Below are positions 47,999-57,667 of a stretch of 64,000 nt of DNA, in pieces. Positions within the stretch are counted from its first letter, which is position 1, and the number at the start of each line of letters is the position of its first letter. The notes under the pieces are model-generated. The model was not told the origin of the DNA and did no database searches. It saw only the letters and a program-made list of their open reading frames with translations. This DNA is from Rhodobacteraceae bacterium IMCC1335 (lineage in GTDB: Bacteria; Pseudomonadota; Alphaproteobacteria; Rhodobacterales; Rhodobacteraceae). Made by a program: the position numbers and the translations under genes. The stretch covers positions 1,674,001 to 1,738,000 of the forward strand of contig CP046864.1 in the NCBI GenBank assembly GCA_039640495.1, in the 5' to 3' direction.

Positions 47999-49212
47999 TG
48001 GATGGTTCCAACGAATTTAATGATGCGCTGACAGGCGAACAGAAAATTCGAAATTTCAACATAAATTTTGGCCCTCAGCATCCGGCGGCGCATGGTGTGT
48101 TGCGGCTGGTCTTGGAGCTTGATGGCGAAATCGTAGAGCGCTGCGATCCGCATATTGGCCTGTTGCATCGTGGCACTGAGAAGTTGATGGAAAGCCGCAC
48201 TTATTTGCAGAACCTGCCCTATTTTGACCGGCTGGATTATGTCGCCCCGATGAACCAAGAACATGCGTGGTGTTTGGCGATTGAAAAGCTGACCGGCGTT
48301 AAGGTGCCACGTCGTGCCTCGCTGATACGGGTTCTTTACAGTGAAATAGGCCGCGTTTTAAATCACTTGTTGAATGTGACAACGCAGGCAATGGATGTGG
48401 GCGCCTTGACGCCGCCTCTTTGGGGATTCGAAGAGCGTGAAAAGCTGATGGTGTTTTATGAACGCGCTTCCGGCGCGCGTTTGCATGCGGCTTATTTCCG
48501 TCCCGGAGGGGTGCATCAGGATATCGGCGATGATTTGATCGATGATATAGAGGCTTGGGCCTTGGCGTTTCCAGAAGTGATGGATGACATCGATGGGCTA
48601 TTAACAGAAAACCGAATTTTCAAGCAGCGCAATGCCGATATTGGTGTGATCAGCGAAGAAGATATTCTGAATTACGGCTTCTCGGGCGTGATGGTGCGTG
48701 GATCCGGTTTGGCTTGGGATCTACGGCGGGCACAGCCTTATGAGTGCTATGATGAGTTTGAGTTTCAAATCCCGGTTGGAAAGAACGGGGATTGTTATGA
48801 TCGGTATTTGGTGCGGATGGAAGAAATGCGCCAATCGGTTTCGATTATTCGGCAGGCCATTGCTAAGTTACGTGTCGAAAAGGGCGATATTTTGGCGCGT
48901 GGTAAGCTGACACCGCCAAAGCGCACCGAGATGAAGCAATCGATGGAAGCGCTTATTCATCATTTTAAACTCTACACGGAAGGTTTTCATGTTCCCGCCG
49001 GTGAAGTTTACGCGGCGGTAGAAGCTCCGAAAGGTGAGTTTGGCGTGTATTTGGTGGCGGATGGAAGCAATAAACCGTATCGGGCAAAGTTGCGTGCGCC
49101 AGGGTTCTTGCATTTGCAAGCTATGGATTACATCGCGTCTGGGCACCAACTTGCGGATGTGGCTGCAATCATTGGTACGATGGACGTTGTTTTTGGAGAG
49201 ATTGACCGCTGA
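47995..49212 (+). CDS. nuoD: NADH-quinone oxidoreductase subunit D
   Basis: 405 residues of the 49-kDa subunit. Key blocks are [21 protein letters not shown] (quinone-site loop, read in pieces), [27 protein letters not shown] and a C-terminus FGEIDR. It forms the quinone pocket together with NuoB. The start carries two consecutive ATG codons overlapping the nuoC stop. Its stop overlaps the nuoE start. Confidence 0.97.
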
Positions 49213-50258
49213 TGCTGCGCCGCTTACACCCTGATCAACCGGATAGTTTTGAGTTTACGCCTGCGAATAAAGCTTGGGCGGAAGCGCAAATCAGCAAATA
49301 CCCCGAAGGCCGCCAAGCTTCGGCGATCATCCCGCTTCTTTGGCGCGCGCAAGAACAAGTGGGTTGGTTGCCACGCCCTGCCATTGAAGCCGTGGCAGAT
49401 ATGCTCGGCTTGGCGTATATGCGGGCTTTGGAAGTGGCGACATTTTACTTTATGTTTCAATTGCAACCTGTTGGATCTATTGCGCATATTCAAGTCTGTG
49501 GAACCACATCTTGTATGATTTGTGGCGCGGAAGATCTGATTTCAGTTTGTCGGGAGAAAATCGCTTCCGAGGCCCATCAGCTATCAGCTGACGGGAAGTT
49601 CAGCTGGGAAGAGGTTGAATGTTTGGGTTCTTGTACAAACGCACCAATGGCCCAGATCGGCAAGGATTATTACGAAAACCTAACGGTAGACGGCTTTGCT
49701 GCGTTGATCGATAAAATGGCAGAGGGCGCAATACCGCTGCCAGGCCCACAAAATGGTCGTTTTTCTTGCGAACCTTTGGGGGGCGCAACGTCTCTGACGC
49801 AATATGAAGCTAACCGGCAAGCCCATAACGCCAGTGCAGCGCTTGCGGTTGAGCTAAACGATACGCTCAAGCGCATCGATGGAAGCGAAGTGCCGCTGAC
49901 AACGCCGTGGCTTGGCAAGTCAAGAGCAAAGGCCAAAATCGCTAAATCCAGCGCGAGTGAAAGCTTAACGGGCATTGCGGCGAAACAGCCGCGGCTTTTA
50001 AAGATGGCGCGCAAAGCGGGCGCTGATGACTTGGGGCAAATCAAAGGCATTGGGCCAAAGTTACAGGCGCTTTTAAACGCTGCGGGCATCTTTCACTTTG
50101 ATCAGATTTCAAAATGGACTGCTGAGAATGTGGCCTGGGCTGACACGCATTTTCCGGGATTTAAAGGCTGTGCTAGTCGTGATGCTTGGCCAGCGCAGGC
50201 GGAAGCGCTTAGCGCGCAAAACAAGACGAAAACTCAAACTCGTGGTACAAAGGAATAG
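49212..50258 (+). CDS. nuoE: NADH-quinone oxidoreductase subunit E with C-terminal HhH extension
   Basis: 348 residues, about twice the 160-180 of minimal NuoE. The N-terminal 170 residues are the 24-kDa thioredoxin-like subunit with the N1a [2Fe-2S] ligands in CGTTSC and CLGSC. A Lys/Ala-rich linker follows, then a helix-hairpin-helix domain ([20 protein letters not shown] ... [18 protein letters not shown], about 278-335). The same domain ends the next gene. Long NuoE forms with this tail are seen in related alphaproteobacteria; the tail's role is unclear. Confidence 0.93.
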   Translation: MLRRLHPDQPDSFEFTPANKAWAEAQISKYPEGRQASAIIPLLWRAQEQVGWLPRPAIEAVADMLGLAYMRALEVATFYFMFQLQPVGSIAHIQVCGTTSCMICGAEDLISVCREKIASEAHQLSADGKFSWEEVECLGSCTNAPMAQIGKDYYENLTVDGFAALIDKMAEGAIPLPGPQNGRFSCEPLGGATSLTQYEANRQAHNASAALAVELNDTLKRIDGSEVPLTTPWLGKSRAKAKIAKSSASESLTGIAAKQPRLLKMARKAGADDLGQIKGIGPKLQALLNAAGIFHFDQISKWTAENVAWADTHFPGFKGCASRDAWPAQAEALSAQNKTKTQTRGTKE

Positions 50259-50297
50259 CGTTTTTAAGCGTGAGTTCCATTAGAGAGGAGTTTCAAT

Positions 50298-50915
50298 ATG
50301 TTAGAGCCGATTAAGTATACAAGCTGCCAGCTGGGCTGCTGGGCAATTTCGGGCGCTTCAGCTGTGTTGACCTTCATAATGTGTTTTGGTTTGGGCAAAA
50401 TAGTCTTCATGGGCGCGGTTTTTTTTGCTGCGACCGTTTTCGTTGCCCTGGGTTTGCTGTTGGGGTGGGTGTTTTGCACACCTTTGGCTCCGCTTGGCGG
50501 CGCGCGCGCGCGTTCTTTGGTTGAGGCCAGCGCTGAAGATACTTCGCTTGGTGGCGTTGGTGCTGAACGATATGACGCAGCATCTGAGCCTGCTTCTACG
50601 CAGCTTCCCGGAGAGGTTGAACTTGCCGGACGTAAACCTGAATGGGCCTATGCGTCCTCTGCAGCAGGTGCAGATGTTACCGCCCCAGGCGCGATAGCGC
50701 AGCCGCGCAACGGTCAAGCAGATGATCTGAAAAAGATAAAAGGCGTTGGTCCAAAGCTGGAAGCGCTTTTGAACGCGCTTGGCGTTTTTCATTATGATCA
50801 AATTACGGCCTGGGGACCAGATGATATTGTTTGGATGGATGAAAACTTAAACGGGTTTAAGGGGCGTGTCAGCCGCGATGAATGGGTGGCGCAGGCGAAA
50901 GCCTTAACGACATAG
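50298..50915 (+). CDS. Membrane protein with NuoE-like HhH domain, in nuo operon
   Basis: 205 residues. The N-terminus has two hydrophobic helices (about 11-30 and 35-58). An Ala/Pro-rich variable linker follows, then a C-terminal helix-hairpin-helix domain (IKGVGPKLEALLNALGVFHY ... GFKGRVSRDEWVAQAKAL, about 150-203) closely matching the NuoE tail. GAGAGGAG-type sequence precedes the ATG. Its place between nuoE and nuoF suggests an accessory or assembly role for complex I, perhaps tethering at the membrane; that is inference. Confidence 0.75.
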   Translation: MLEPIKYTSCQLGCWAISGASAVLTFIMCFGLGKIVFMGAVFFAATVFVALGLLLGWVFCTPLAPLGGARARSLVEASAEDTSLGGVGAERYDAASEPASTQLPGEVELAGRKPEWAYASSAAGADVTAPGAIAQPRNGQADDLKKIKGVGPKLEALLNALGVFHYDQITAWGPDDIVWMDENLNGFKGRVSRDEWVAQAKALTT

Positions 50916-50960
50916 AATTAACGATAAAAGGATGCGGCACGGCTCGCGTTCGAAGGGAAG

Positions 50961-51188
50961 ATGATGGCGCAGGGCGCGGGGCAACATGAAAACAGACAGG
51001 GCCGTTTGGTGGCCTTGGTCATCGCAGGCGCTATGCTGCTTTGGATTGTTGTGCAATGGCTTGGTCCCAAGTTGGGGTTGGCCGGGCGGTTTGCAATATT
51101 GATAGATCTCGCTGTTTTGGCAGCGTTTATTTGGGCGATGGTGGTGTCTCTGCGCATGTGGCGGCACCGCCAGAAACAAGGGAAATGA
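50961..51188 (+). CDS. Small two-helix membrane protein (DUF5337-like) in nuo operon
   Basis: 75 residues with two membrane helices ([20 protein letters not shown] and [20 protein letters not shown]) and basic ends. Proteins of this size and layout recur at this place in rhodobacterial nuo operons. GGGAAG stands just before the ATG and nuoF starts 8 bases downstream. Function unknown; an accessory membrane role is likely. Confidence 0.7.
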   Translation: MMAQGAGQHENRQGRLVALVIAGAMLLWIVVQWLGPKLGLAGRFAILIDLAVLAAFIWAMVVSLRMWRHRQKQGK

Positions 51189-51195
51189 GGCGCGT

Positions 51196-52491
51196 ATGCT
51201 AACGGATAAAGATCGGATATTTACTAATATCTATGGCATGCATGATCGTTCGCTCGCCGGTGCGCGTGCGCGCGGCCATTGGGATGGTACGGCGGCCATT
51301 ATCAAAAAGGGTCGCGACTGGGTCGTTGACACAATGAAAGCATCGGGTCTGCGCGGCCGCGGCGGCGCTGGGTTTCCGACCGGCCTCAAATGGTCTTTCA
51401 TGCCCAAGGAAAGCGATGGGCGTCCGGCTTACCTTGTTGTTAACGCGGATGAATCAGAGCCGGGGACGTGCAAAGACCGCGAAATCATGCGCCATGACCC
51501 GCACACATTAATCGAGGGCTGTCTGATCGCCAGTTTTGCGATGAATGCCAACGCGTGTTACATTTACATCCGCGGCGAGTATATTCGCGAGCGCGAAGCG
51601 CTGCAGGCGGCGATCGATGAAGCCTATGATGCGGGCTTGCTTGGCAAGAATGCCGCCAAGTCGGGTTGGGATTTTGATCTTTATCTGCATCATGGGGCGG
51701 GTGCCTATATTTGCGGTGAAGAAACTGCCCTCTTGGAAAGCCTTGAAGGCAAAAAAGGAATGCCGCGGATGAAGCCGCCATTCCCTGCAGGTGCCGGGCT
51801 TTATGGCTGCCCTACGACGGTGAATAACGTGGAGTCGATCGCGGTTGTTCCAACTATTTTGCGCCGAGGCCCTGACTGGTTTAGCAGTTTTGGGCGGCCC
51901 AATAATGCGGGAACAAAACTGTTCGCGATTTCTGGGCATGTGAACAACCCATGCGTTGTTGAAGAGGCCATGTCGATCAGTTTTGAAGAATTGATTGAAA
52001 AGCATTGCGGCGGAATTCGTGGCGGTTGGAGTAATTTGAAAGCCGTTATTCCCGGCGGTTCTTCGGTTCCTTGTATCCGCGGCGAGCATATGCGTGATGC
52101 GATCATGGACTTTGATTATTTGCGCGAGCAACGCTCGGGGCTAGGAACCGCGGCGGTGATTGTGATGGATCAATCGACCGATATTATCAAAGCGATCTGG
52201 CGTCTTTCTAAGTTTTATAAGCATGAAAGTTGCGGGCAATGCACGCCGTGCCGTGAAGGTACTGGATGGATGATGCGCGTGATGGACCGTTTGGTGACAG
52301 GCGAGGCCGGTGTTGAAGAAATTGACATGCTGTTGGATGTGACCAAACAAGTGGAAGGGCACACTATTTGTGCGCTTGGCGATGCTGCGGCCTGGCCGAT
52401 TCAGGGCCTTATCCGCAATTTCAGAGATGAAATAGAAGATCGGATCGCGCATAAGCGATCTGGTTCGATCGATGCGGTGGCGGCGGAATAA
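51196..52491 (+). CDS. nuoF: NADH-quinone oxidoreductase subunit F
   Basis: 431 residues of the 51-kDa subunit. The NADH/FMN site is visible as [18 protein letters not shown] and [14 protein letters not shown]. The N3 [4Fe-4S] cluster ligands are in [12 protein letters not shown], with the distant cysteine in [14 protein letters not shown]. It takes electrons from NADH and passes them on through FMN. It forms the NADH module with NuoE and NuoG. Confidence 0.97.
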   Translation: MLTDKDRIFTNIYGMHDRSLAGARARGHWDGTAAIIKKGRDWVVDTMKASGLRGRGGAGFPTGLKWSFMPKESDGRPAYLVVNADESEPGTCKDREIMRHDPHTLIEGCLIASFAMNANACYIYIRGEYIREREALQAAIDEAYDAGLLGKNAAKSGWDFDLYLHHGAGAYICGEETALLESLEGKKGMPRMKPPFPAGAGLYGCPTTVNNVESIAVVPTILRRGPDWFSSFGRPNNAGTKLFAISGHVNNPCVVEEAMSISFEELIEKHCGGIRGGWSNLKAVIPGGSSVPCIRGEHMRDAIMDFDYLREQRSGLGTAAVIVMDQSTDIIKAIWRLSKFYKHESCGQCTPCREGTGWMMRVMDRLVTGEAGVEEIDMLLDVTKQVEGHTICALGDAAAWPIQGLIRNFRDEIEDRIAHKRSGSIDAVAAE

Positions 52492-52495
52492 AACA

Positions 52496-52822
52496 ATGCG
52501 TTGCTTGATAGCCATATTGCCAATCATGTTCTGCGTCTCTTGTGGTGAAAGCTACACAGACAATCAACATGCGTTTGACGGTGTGAAATTTAGCGCATCC
52601 TTGAAAGCGGGAAAAGACGCCCCTGAGGCCTTCTCGCTGCGCGTAAAAAAAGCTACGAAAAGTGTTGCGGGGGCGCGCGAAGCCGGGCGTTATGAGGCAA
52701 CGAAATATTGCGTTGAAAAGTTTGGAACCTCAGATATTGCTTGGATAATGGGCCCTGACAACCCCGATTTAGAGCTTGAAAATGGCAATTTTAACCTGAC
52801 TGGGAGCTGCGTGATTTTATGA
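52496..52822 (+). CDS. Small putative lipoprotein in nuo operon
   Basis: About 108 residues from the ATG at 52496, 4 bases after nuoF. The signal peptide (RCLIAILPIMFCVSCGES) ends in a lipobox-like VSC, so Cys near residue 17 may be lipidated. The mature part contains a second and third cysteine (KYCVEKFG, GSCVIL) that could pair. No family recognised. Position in the operon suggests, but does not prove, a link with complex I. Confidence 0.65.
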   Translation: MRCLIAILPIMFCVSCGESYTDNQHAFDGVKFSASLKAGKDAPEAFSLRVKKATKSVAGAREAGRYEATKYCVEKFGTSDIAWIMGPDNPDLELENGNFNLTGSCVIL

Positions 52823-52965
52823 GCCAAGCGTTATCCGATATGCGCCAAACGGGGTGCTATTCTTGCCTTGTCTGCCCAGCCACGCTTGGCCACATGCTGG
52901 TCAGCGCATTAAGAGCCGTCGCAGCGCAGCCCTCTAACGCAACAAAAGTTGAGATCATACAATGA
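52819..52965 (+). CDS. Possible small ORF filling the gap before nuoG, 48 aa
   Basis: The ATG overlaps the stop of the lipoprotein gene (ATGA) and the stop overlaps the nuoG ATG, so the ORF exactly fills the gap. The product contains CYSCLVC near residue 13. It may be a real coupled small gene or a chance frame. No recognised relative. Confidence 0.3.
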   Translation: MSQALSDMRQTGCYSCLVCPATLGHMLVSALRAVAAQPSNATKVEIIQ

Positions 52966-54971
52966 CCACAATGCGTACCATCGTTATCGACGATAATGAA
53001 ATTGAAGTAGATAGCGCCATGACGTTGATCCAAGCTTGCGAGCAAGCTGGCATTGAAGTGCCGCGCTTTTGTTACCATGAGCGCCTTACAATCGCTGGTA
53101 ATTGTCGTATGTGTTTGGTCGAAGTTGTCGGGGGGCCACCAAAACCTGCGGCCTCTTGCGCGATGCAGGTGCGCGATCTGCGCCCCGGACCGGAAGGGCA
53201 GCCACCGGTGATCAAGACCAATTCACCAATGGTCAAAAAGGCCCGTGAAGGCGTGATGGAGTTTTTACTGATCAATCATCCGCTGGATTGTCCGATTTGT
53301 GATCAGGGTGGTGAATGTGATCTTCAGGATCAGGCGATGGCTTATGGCCTTGATTTTTCGCGGTTTCGCGAAGCCAAACGGGCAAGTACCGATTTGGATC
53401 TTGGCCCTCTAGTTGAAACGCATATGACGCGTTGCATCAGTTGCACGCGCTGCGTGCGCTTCACAACAGAAGTTGCTGGAATCACGCAGATGGGTCAAAC
53501 TGGACGCGGCGAAGATAGCGAAATAACCAGCTATCTTGGGGAAACGCTGAACAGCAACCTGCAAGGCAATATTATCGATCTCTGCCCTGTTGGGGCTTTG
53601 ACGTCAAAGCCCTATGCTTTCACCGCGCGCCCTTGGGAGTTAACAAAAACAGAAACAATCGACGTGATGGATGCGCTTGGATCCAATATTCGCGTGGATA
53701 CGAAAGGCCGTGAAGTGATGCGTATTTTGCCACGCAATCATGACGAGGTGAATGCAGAATGGATTTCGGATAAAACCCGGTTTGTTTGGGATGGGTTGCG
53801 CCGGCAAAGGCTTGACCAACCCTATCTGCGTGAAAATGGCAAATTGCGCCCCGCCACATGGCCCGAGGCTTTAAAGGCCGCAGCAGCGGCGATGTCGGGG
53901 AAGAATTTGGTTGGTTTAATTGGGGATCTTGTGCCGGTTGAAGCGGGTTTTGCGCTGAAAAACCTGGTTGAAGGTTTGGGGGGCGCGGTTGAATGCCGCG
54001 TTGATGGCGCGCAGCTGCCCGCTTTGAACCGCTCTGGCTATGTTGGATCTGCGGTGATTGAAGATATTGATGCCGCGGATGAAATTTATTTGATCGGCTG
54101 TAATCCTAGGTTGGAAGCGCCGGTTTTGAATGCGCGCATTCGTCAAGCTTGGACAAAAGGCGCGCAAGTCAAACTTGTCGGGCAGGCGGTTGATCTCACT
54201 TATGACTATGAACTGATTGGCGCGGATCGAGCTGCGCTGGCCAAATTGTCGAAAACCGCAAAATCTGCAACGGCGCCATTATTCATCATTGGCATGGGTG
54301 CTTTGGTTGAGGCTGATGGTGCGGCTGTGCTGGGGCACGCGATGGGGCTGGCCGAAGACGCGGGCGGCAAACTTATGGTGCTGCACACGGCAGCCAGCCG
54401 CGTGGGCATGCTGGATATCGATGCCACCTGTGAGGGCGGCGTCACCGCAGCGCTTGATTCGGCTGAGGTTGTTTTCAACCTAGGGGTGGATGAAGTTGAA
54501 ATTGCCGCTGGTCCAGTGGTAATTTATCAAGGCAGCCATGGTGATCGTGGTGCGCATCGCGCAGATATCATCTTCCCAAGCGCTGCCTACACGGAAGAGA
54601 ACGGCTTATTCGTCAATACCGAGGGGCGCCCACAATTGGCCGTAAGGGCGGGTTTTGCACCTGGTGAGGCGAAAGAAAACTGGGCGATTTTGCGGGCGTT
54701 ATCAGCCGAGTTAGCCGCTACCTTGCCCTTCGATTCGTTCGCTGAATTGCGTCAGAGTTTGCTTGAAGCTCACCCGCATCTTGGCCAAATCGATCAGATC
54801 TCGCAAAGCGAATGGGCGCCGCTTAAGGCGGGGACGTTGGGCAAAGCTACGTTCCGAAGCGCGATTTCAGATTTCTATTTAACCAATCCGATTGCGCGGG
54901 CGTCAAAATTGATGGCAGAACTTTCGGCGGGTACTGAGGCGCGCGCTCAAGCGCCGGTGGCGGCAGAATGA
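52962..54971 (+). CDS. nuoG: NADH-quinone oxidoreductase subunit G
   Basis: 669 residues of the 75-kDa subunit. The N-terminal [2Fe-2S] ferredoxin part has [19 protein letters not shown]. The His-Cys [4Fe-4S] cluster N5 lies at [18 protein letters not shown] and N4 at [10 protein letters not shown] with the later DLCPVGAL. The rest is a molybdopterin-oxidoreductase-like domain without cofactor. It conducts electrons from NuoF towards NuoI. Confidence 0.96.
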   Translation: MTTMRTIVIDDNEIEVDSAMTLIQACEQAGIEVPRFCYHERLTIAGNCRMCLVEVVGGPPKPAASCAMQVRDLRPGPEGQPPVIKTNSPMVKKAREGVMEFLLINHPLDCPICDQGGECDLQDQAMAYGLDFSRFREAKRASTDLDLGPLVETHMTRCISCTRCVRFTTEVAGITQMGQTGRGEDSEITSYLGETLNSNLQGNIIDLCPVGALTSKPYAFTARPWELTKTETIDVMDALGSNIRVDTKGREVMRILPRNHDEVNAEWISDKTRFVWDGLRRQRLDQPYLRENGKLRPATWPEALKAAAAAMSGKNLVGLIGDLVPVEAGFALKNLVEGLGGAVECRVDGAQLPALNRSGYVGSAVIEDIDAADEIYLIGCNPRLEAPVLNARIRQAWTKGAQVKLVGQAVDLTYDYELIGADRAALAKLSKTAKSATAPLFIIGMGALVEADGAAVLGHAMGLAEDAGGKLMVLHTAASRVGMLDIDATCEGGVTAALDSAEVVFNLGVDEVEIAAGPVVIYQGSHGDRGAHRADIIFPSAAYTEENGLFVNTEGRPQLAVRAGFAPGEAKENWAILRALSAELAATLPFDSFAELRQSLLEAHPHLGQIDQISQSEWAPLKAGTLGKATFRSAISDFYLTNPIARASKLMAELSAGTEARAQAPVAAE

Positions 54972-55060
54972 CTCTTTCCTTAAATAAGGTCTGCGCGATG
55001 CAGATTACCCCGCGTTCTTCCACGTTTTCAGCGAAACTAGTTAGGAATACCGATGGCTGA
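54968..55060 (+). CDS. Possible 30-aa ORF between nuoG and nuoH
   Basis: It begins with an ATGA overlap of the nuoG stop and ends 8 bases inside nuoH. It is very short, without any recognisable motif, and may only reflect translational read-on between the two genes. Confidence 0.15.
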   Translation: MTLSLNKVCAMQITPRSSTFSAKLVRNTDG

Positions 55061-56090
55061 TTTTCTCACAACTCCAGGCGGTATTGCGCTAACCATCGTG
55101 GCGCAATGTCTCGCGGTTTTGGGCTTTGTTATGGTCAGTCTGCTCTTTCTTGTATACGGAGATAGAAAGATTTGGGCGGCCGTACAGATGCGCCGCGGCC
55201 CTAATGTGGTTGGCGTGTTTGGTCTGTTGCAAACAGTCGCGGATGCGCTGAAATACGTTGTGAAAGAAATCGTGGTGCCCGCGGGCGCCGATAAAACGGT
55301 TTTTTTCCTTGCGCCGCTGATTTCTTTTGTGTTGGCGATGGTAGCCTGGGCGGTGATCCCGTTCAATGATGGCTGGGTCTTGGCCAATATCAACGTTGCT
55401 ATTCTATATGTTTTCGCGATTTCTTCGCTTGAGGTCTATGGCGTTATCATGGGGGGCTGGGCCTCGAATTCAAAATATCCGTTTTTAGGCTCATTGCGCT
55501 CAGCAGCGCAGATGATTTCTTATGAAGTGTCGATCGGCTTGATTATCATTGGGGTTATTATTTCAACGGGATCCATGAATTTTGGCGATATTGTTGCAGC
55601 GCAAGACGGTGCTTATGGGTTCTTCAGCTGGTATTGGTTACCGCATCTGCCCATGGTGTTTTTGTTTTTCATCTCTGCATTGGCAGAAACAAATCGCCCG
55701 CCCTTCGATCTGCCGGAAGCTGAATCAGAATTGGTGGCTGGCTATCAAGTTGAATATAGCTCGACGCCATTCCTGTTGTTTATGGCAGGCGAATATATTG
55801 CGATTTTCCTGATGTGCGCGCTGACCTCATTATTATTCTTCGGGGGCTGGTTGTCACCAATCCCAGGAATTCCCGATGGAGTTTTATGGATGGTCGGCAA
55901 AATGGCATTCTTCTTCTTCATGTTCGCCATGGTGAAGGCGATTACGCCGCGCTATCGCTATGATCAATTGATGCGGATCGGCTGGAAAGTCTTTTTGCCG
56001 ATGTCGTTAGCCTGGGTTGTTATTGTAGCGTTTTTTGCAAAATTTGAGCTGTTTGGCGGCGCTTATGCCCGCTGGATGATAGGGGGTTAA
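55053..56090 (+). CDS. nuoH: NADH-quinone oxidoreductase subunit H
   Basis: 345 residues with eight or nine membrane helices. Conserved blocks are [50 protein letters not shown] (quinone-site loop) and [16 protein letters not shown]. It forms the quinone entry channel and starts the proton path into the membrane arm. Confidence 0.97.
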   Translation: MADFLTTPGGIALTIVAQCLAVLGFVMVSLLFLVYGDRKIWAAVQMRRGPNVVGVFGLLQTVADALKYVVKEIVVPAGADKTVFFLAPLISFVLAMVAWAVIPFNDGWVLANINVAILYVFAISSLEVYGVIMGGWASNSKYPFLGSLRSAAQMISYEVSIGLIIIGVIISTGSMNFGDIVAAQDGAYGFFSWYWLPHLPMVFLFFISALAETNRPPFDLPEAESELVAGYQVEYSSTPFLLFMAGEYIAIFLMCALTSLLFFGGWLSPIPGIPDGVLWMVGKMAFFFFMFAMVKAITPRYRYDQLMRIGWKVFLPMSLAWVVIVAFFAKFELFGGAYARWMIGG

Positions 56091-56091
56091 G

Positions 56092-56586
56092 ATGAGCCAG
56101 ATAGATTATACACGCGCCGCGAAGTATTTTTTGCTTGCCGATGTGTTTACCGGATTGAAGCTTGGCCTGAAATATTTCTTCAAACCAAAGGCAACGCTAA
56201 ACTACCCTCATGAAAAAGGCCCTTTATCGCCACGGTTTCGCGGAGAGCATGCGCTGCGACGCTATCCAAATGGCGAAGAACGCTGCATCGCTTGTAAGCT
56301 TTGCGAAGCGGTTTGCCCCGCGCAAGCGATTACCATCGATGCAGAACCGCGCGATGATGGCAGCCGACGCACCACCCGCTACGATATCGATATGACCAAG
56401 TGCATTTACTGCGGCTTTTGCCAAGAGGCCTGCCCGGTTGATGCCATCGTGGAAGGGCCAAATTTTGAGTATGCAACCGAAACCCGCGAAGAGCTTTTTT
56501 ATAATAAAGATAAATTGCTTGAAAACGGCGATCGTTGGGAAGCAGAAATTGCACGCAATCTTGAGTTGGACGCGCCGTACCGATGA
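56092..56586 (+). CDS. nuoI: NADH-quinone oxidoreductase subunit I
   Basis: 164 residues. Two [4Fe-4S] ferredoxin motifs are present: [16 protein letters not shown] and [16 protein letters not shown] (clusters N6a and N6b). The N-terminal amphipathic part ([20 protein letters not shown]) lies along the membrane. AGGGGG stands just before the ATG. It relays electrons to N2 in NuoB. Confidence 0.97.
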   Translation: MSQIDYTRAAKYFLLADVFTGLKLGLKYFFKPKATLNYPHEKGPLSPRFRGEHALRRYPNGEERCIACKLCEAVCPAQAITIDAEPRDDGSRRTTRYDIDMTKCIYCGFCQEACPVDAIVEGPNFEYATETREELFYNKDKLLENGDRWEAEIARNLELDAPYR

Positions 56587-56711
56587 TGGATATTTTGAGT
56601 GGGCCTTATTTGAGCGTTGCAAAGCGAAGAAATCGGAATGCGCTGAGAGGCGCAGCAGCTTATGACGTTGTGGTGGATGCGTCATTGACAAAAAAGGATA
56701 TTTCTGGATGA
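56583..56711 (+). CDS. Possible small ORF between nuoI and nuoJ, 42 aa
   Basis: Two ATGs (56583 and 56586) overlap the nuoI stop, and the TGA overlaps the nuoJ ATG, so the frame fills the gap exactly. The product has a basic middle ([17 protein letters not shown]) and no hydrophobic segment. Unidentified reading frames are known in rhodobacterial nuo operons, but this one could be chance. Confidence 0.35.
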   Translation: MMDILSGPYLSVAKRRNRNALRGAAAYDVVVDASLTKKDISG

Positions 56712-57316
56712 GCGTGGTTGGATTTGCATTCTATCTGTTTGCGTTATGTACGGTGACAGGCGGGCTGTTTACCGTGGTAAGCCGAAACCCAGTGCATTCT
56801 GTGTTATGGCTTATCTTAACATTTTTATCATCTGCTGGATTGTTCGTATTGCTTGGCGCCGAGTTTGTGGCGATGCTTTTGGTCATTGTCTATGTTGGCG
56901 CTGTTGCGGTTTTGTTTCTCTTCGTCGTGATGATGTTGGATGTTGATTTTGCTGAATTAAAGGCGGAGATGGCGCAATACTTGCCGCTTGGCTTGTTAAT
57001 CGGTTTGGTTTTGTTGATGCAGCTGTCGATGGCGCTTGGCGTGTGGAGCGTTGCTGACACGGCTGAGGCGGCGCGGGCAGCTGTGACTCCAGCAGAGACG
57101 CATAACACCGTGGCGCTTGGTTTGCTGATTTATGATCAGTATTTCTTGCTCTTCCAATTGGCGGGTCTGATCCTGTTGGTGGCGATGATCGGGGCGATCG
57201 TTTTGACCTTGCGCCACCGCAAGGATGTAAAGCGGCAAGATGTTTTGGCACAAATGTATCGCGATCCAGCATTAGCGATGGAATTGAAAGACGTAAAACC
57301 GGGGCAGGGGCTTTAA
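56708..57316 (+). CDS. nuoJ: NADH-quinone oxidoreductase subunit J
   Basis: 202 residues with five membrane helices. The typical start ([20 protein letters not shown], then PVHSVLWLI) and the conserved [19 protein letters not shown] helix with its pi-bulge region are present. It lies next to NuoA and NuoH and couples quinone chemistry to the proton pumps. Confidence 0.96.
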   Translation: MSVVGFAFYLFALCTVTGGLFTVVSRNPVHSVLWLILTFLSSAGLFVLLGAEFVAMLLVIVYVGAVAVLFLFVVMMLDVDFAELKAEMAQYLPLGLLIGLVLLMQLSMALGVWSVADTAEAARAAVTPAETHNTVALGLLIYDQYFLLFQLAGLILLVAMIGAIVLTLRHRKDVKRQDVLAQMYRDPALAMELKDVKPGQGL

Positions 57317-57355
57317 GCCAATGTCGCCTAAGATTACAGGAACCGAGGGAATTTT

Positions 57356-57661
57356 ATGATTGGTTTAGAACATTATCTAACAGTGGCGGCCTCGCTTTTT
57401 GTGATAGGTATTTTTGGTTTGTTTTTAAATCGAAAAAACGTGATTATTTTGTTGATGTCGATCGAGCTGATGCTGCTTGCTGTGAACATCAATCTGGTTG
57501 CTTTTTCGAGTTTTTTGGGCGATTTGGTCGGACAGGTTTTTACGCTTTTCGTGTTGACGGTCGCCGCCGCAGAAGCTGCGATTGGTCTGGCGATTTTGGT
57601 CAGTTTCTTTCGCAATCGCGGCACCATCGCCGTTGAAGACGTCAACGTGATGCAAGGATAG
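57356..57661 (+). CDS. nuoK: NADH-quinone oxidoreductase subunit K
   Basis: 101 residues with three helices. The conserved membrane glutamates are visible in [15 protein letters not shown] and [13 protein letters not shown]. These carry protons between the membrane subunits. Normal length and spacing. Confidence 0.97.
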   Translation: MIGLEHYLTVAASLFVIGIFGLFLNRKNVIILLMSIELMLLAVNINLVAFSSFLGDLVGQVFTLFVLTVAAAEAAIGLAILVSFFRNRGTIAVEDVNVMQG

Positions 57662-57667
57662 TCGAAA

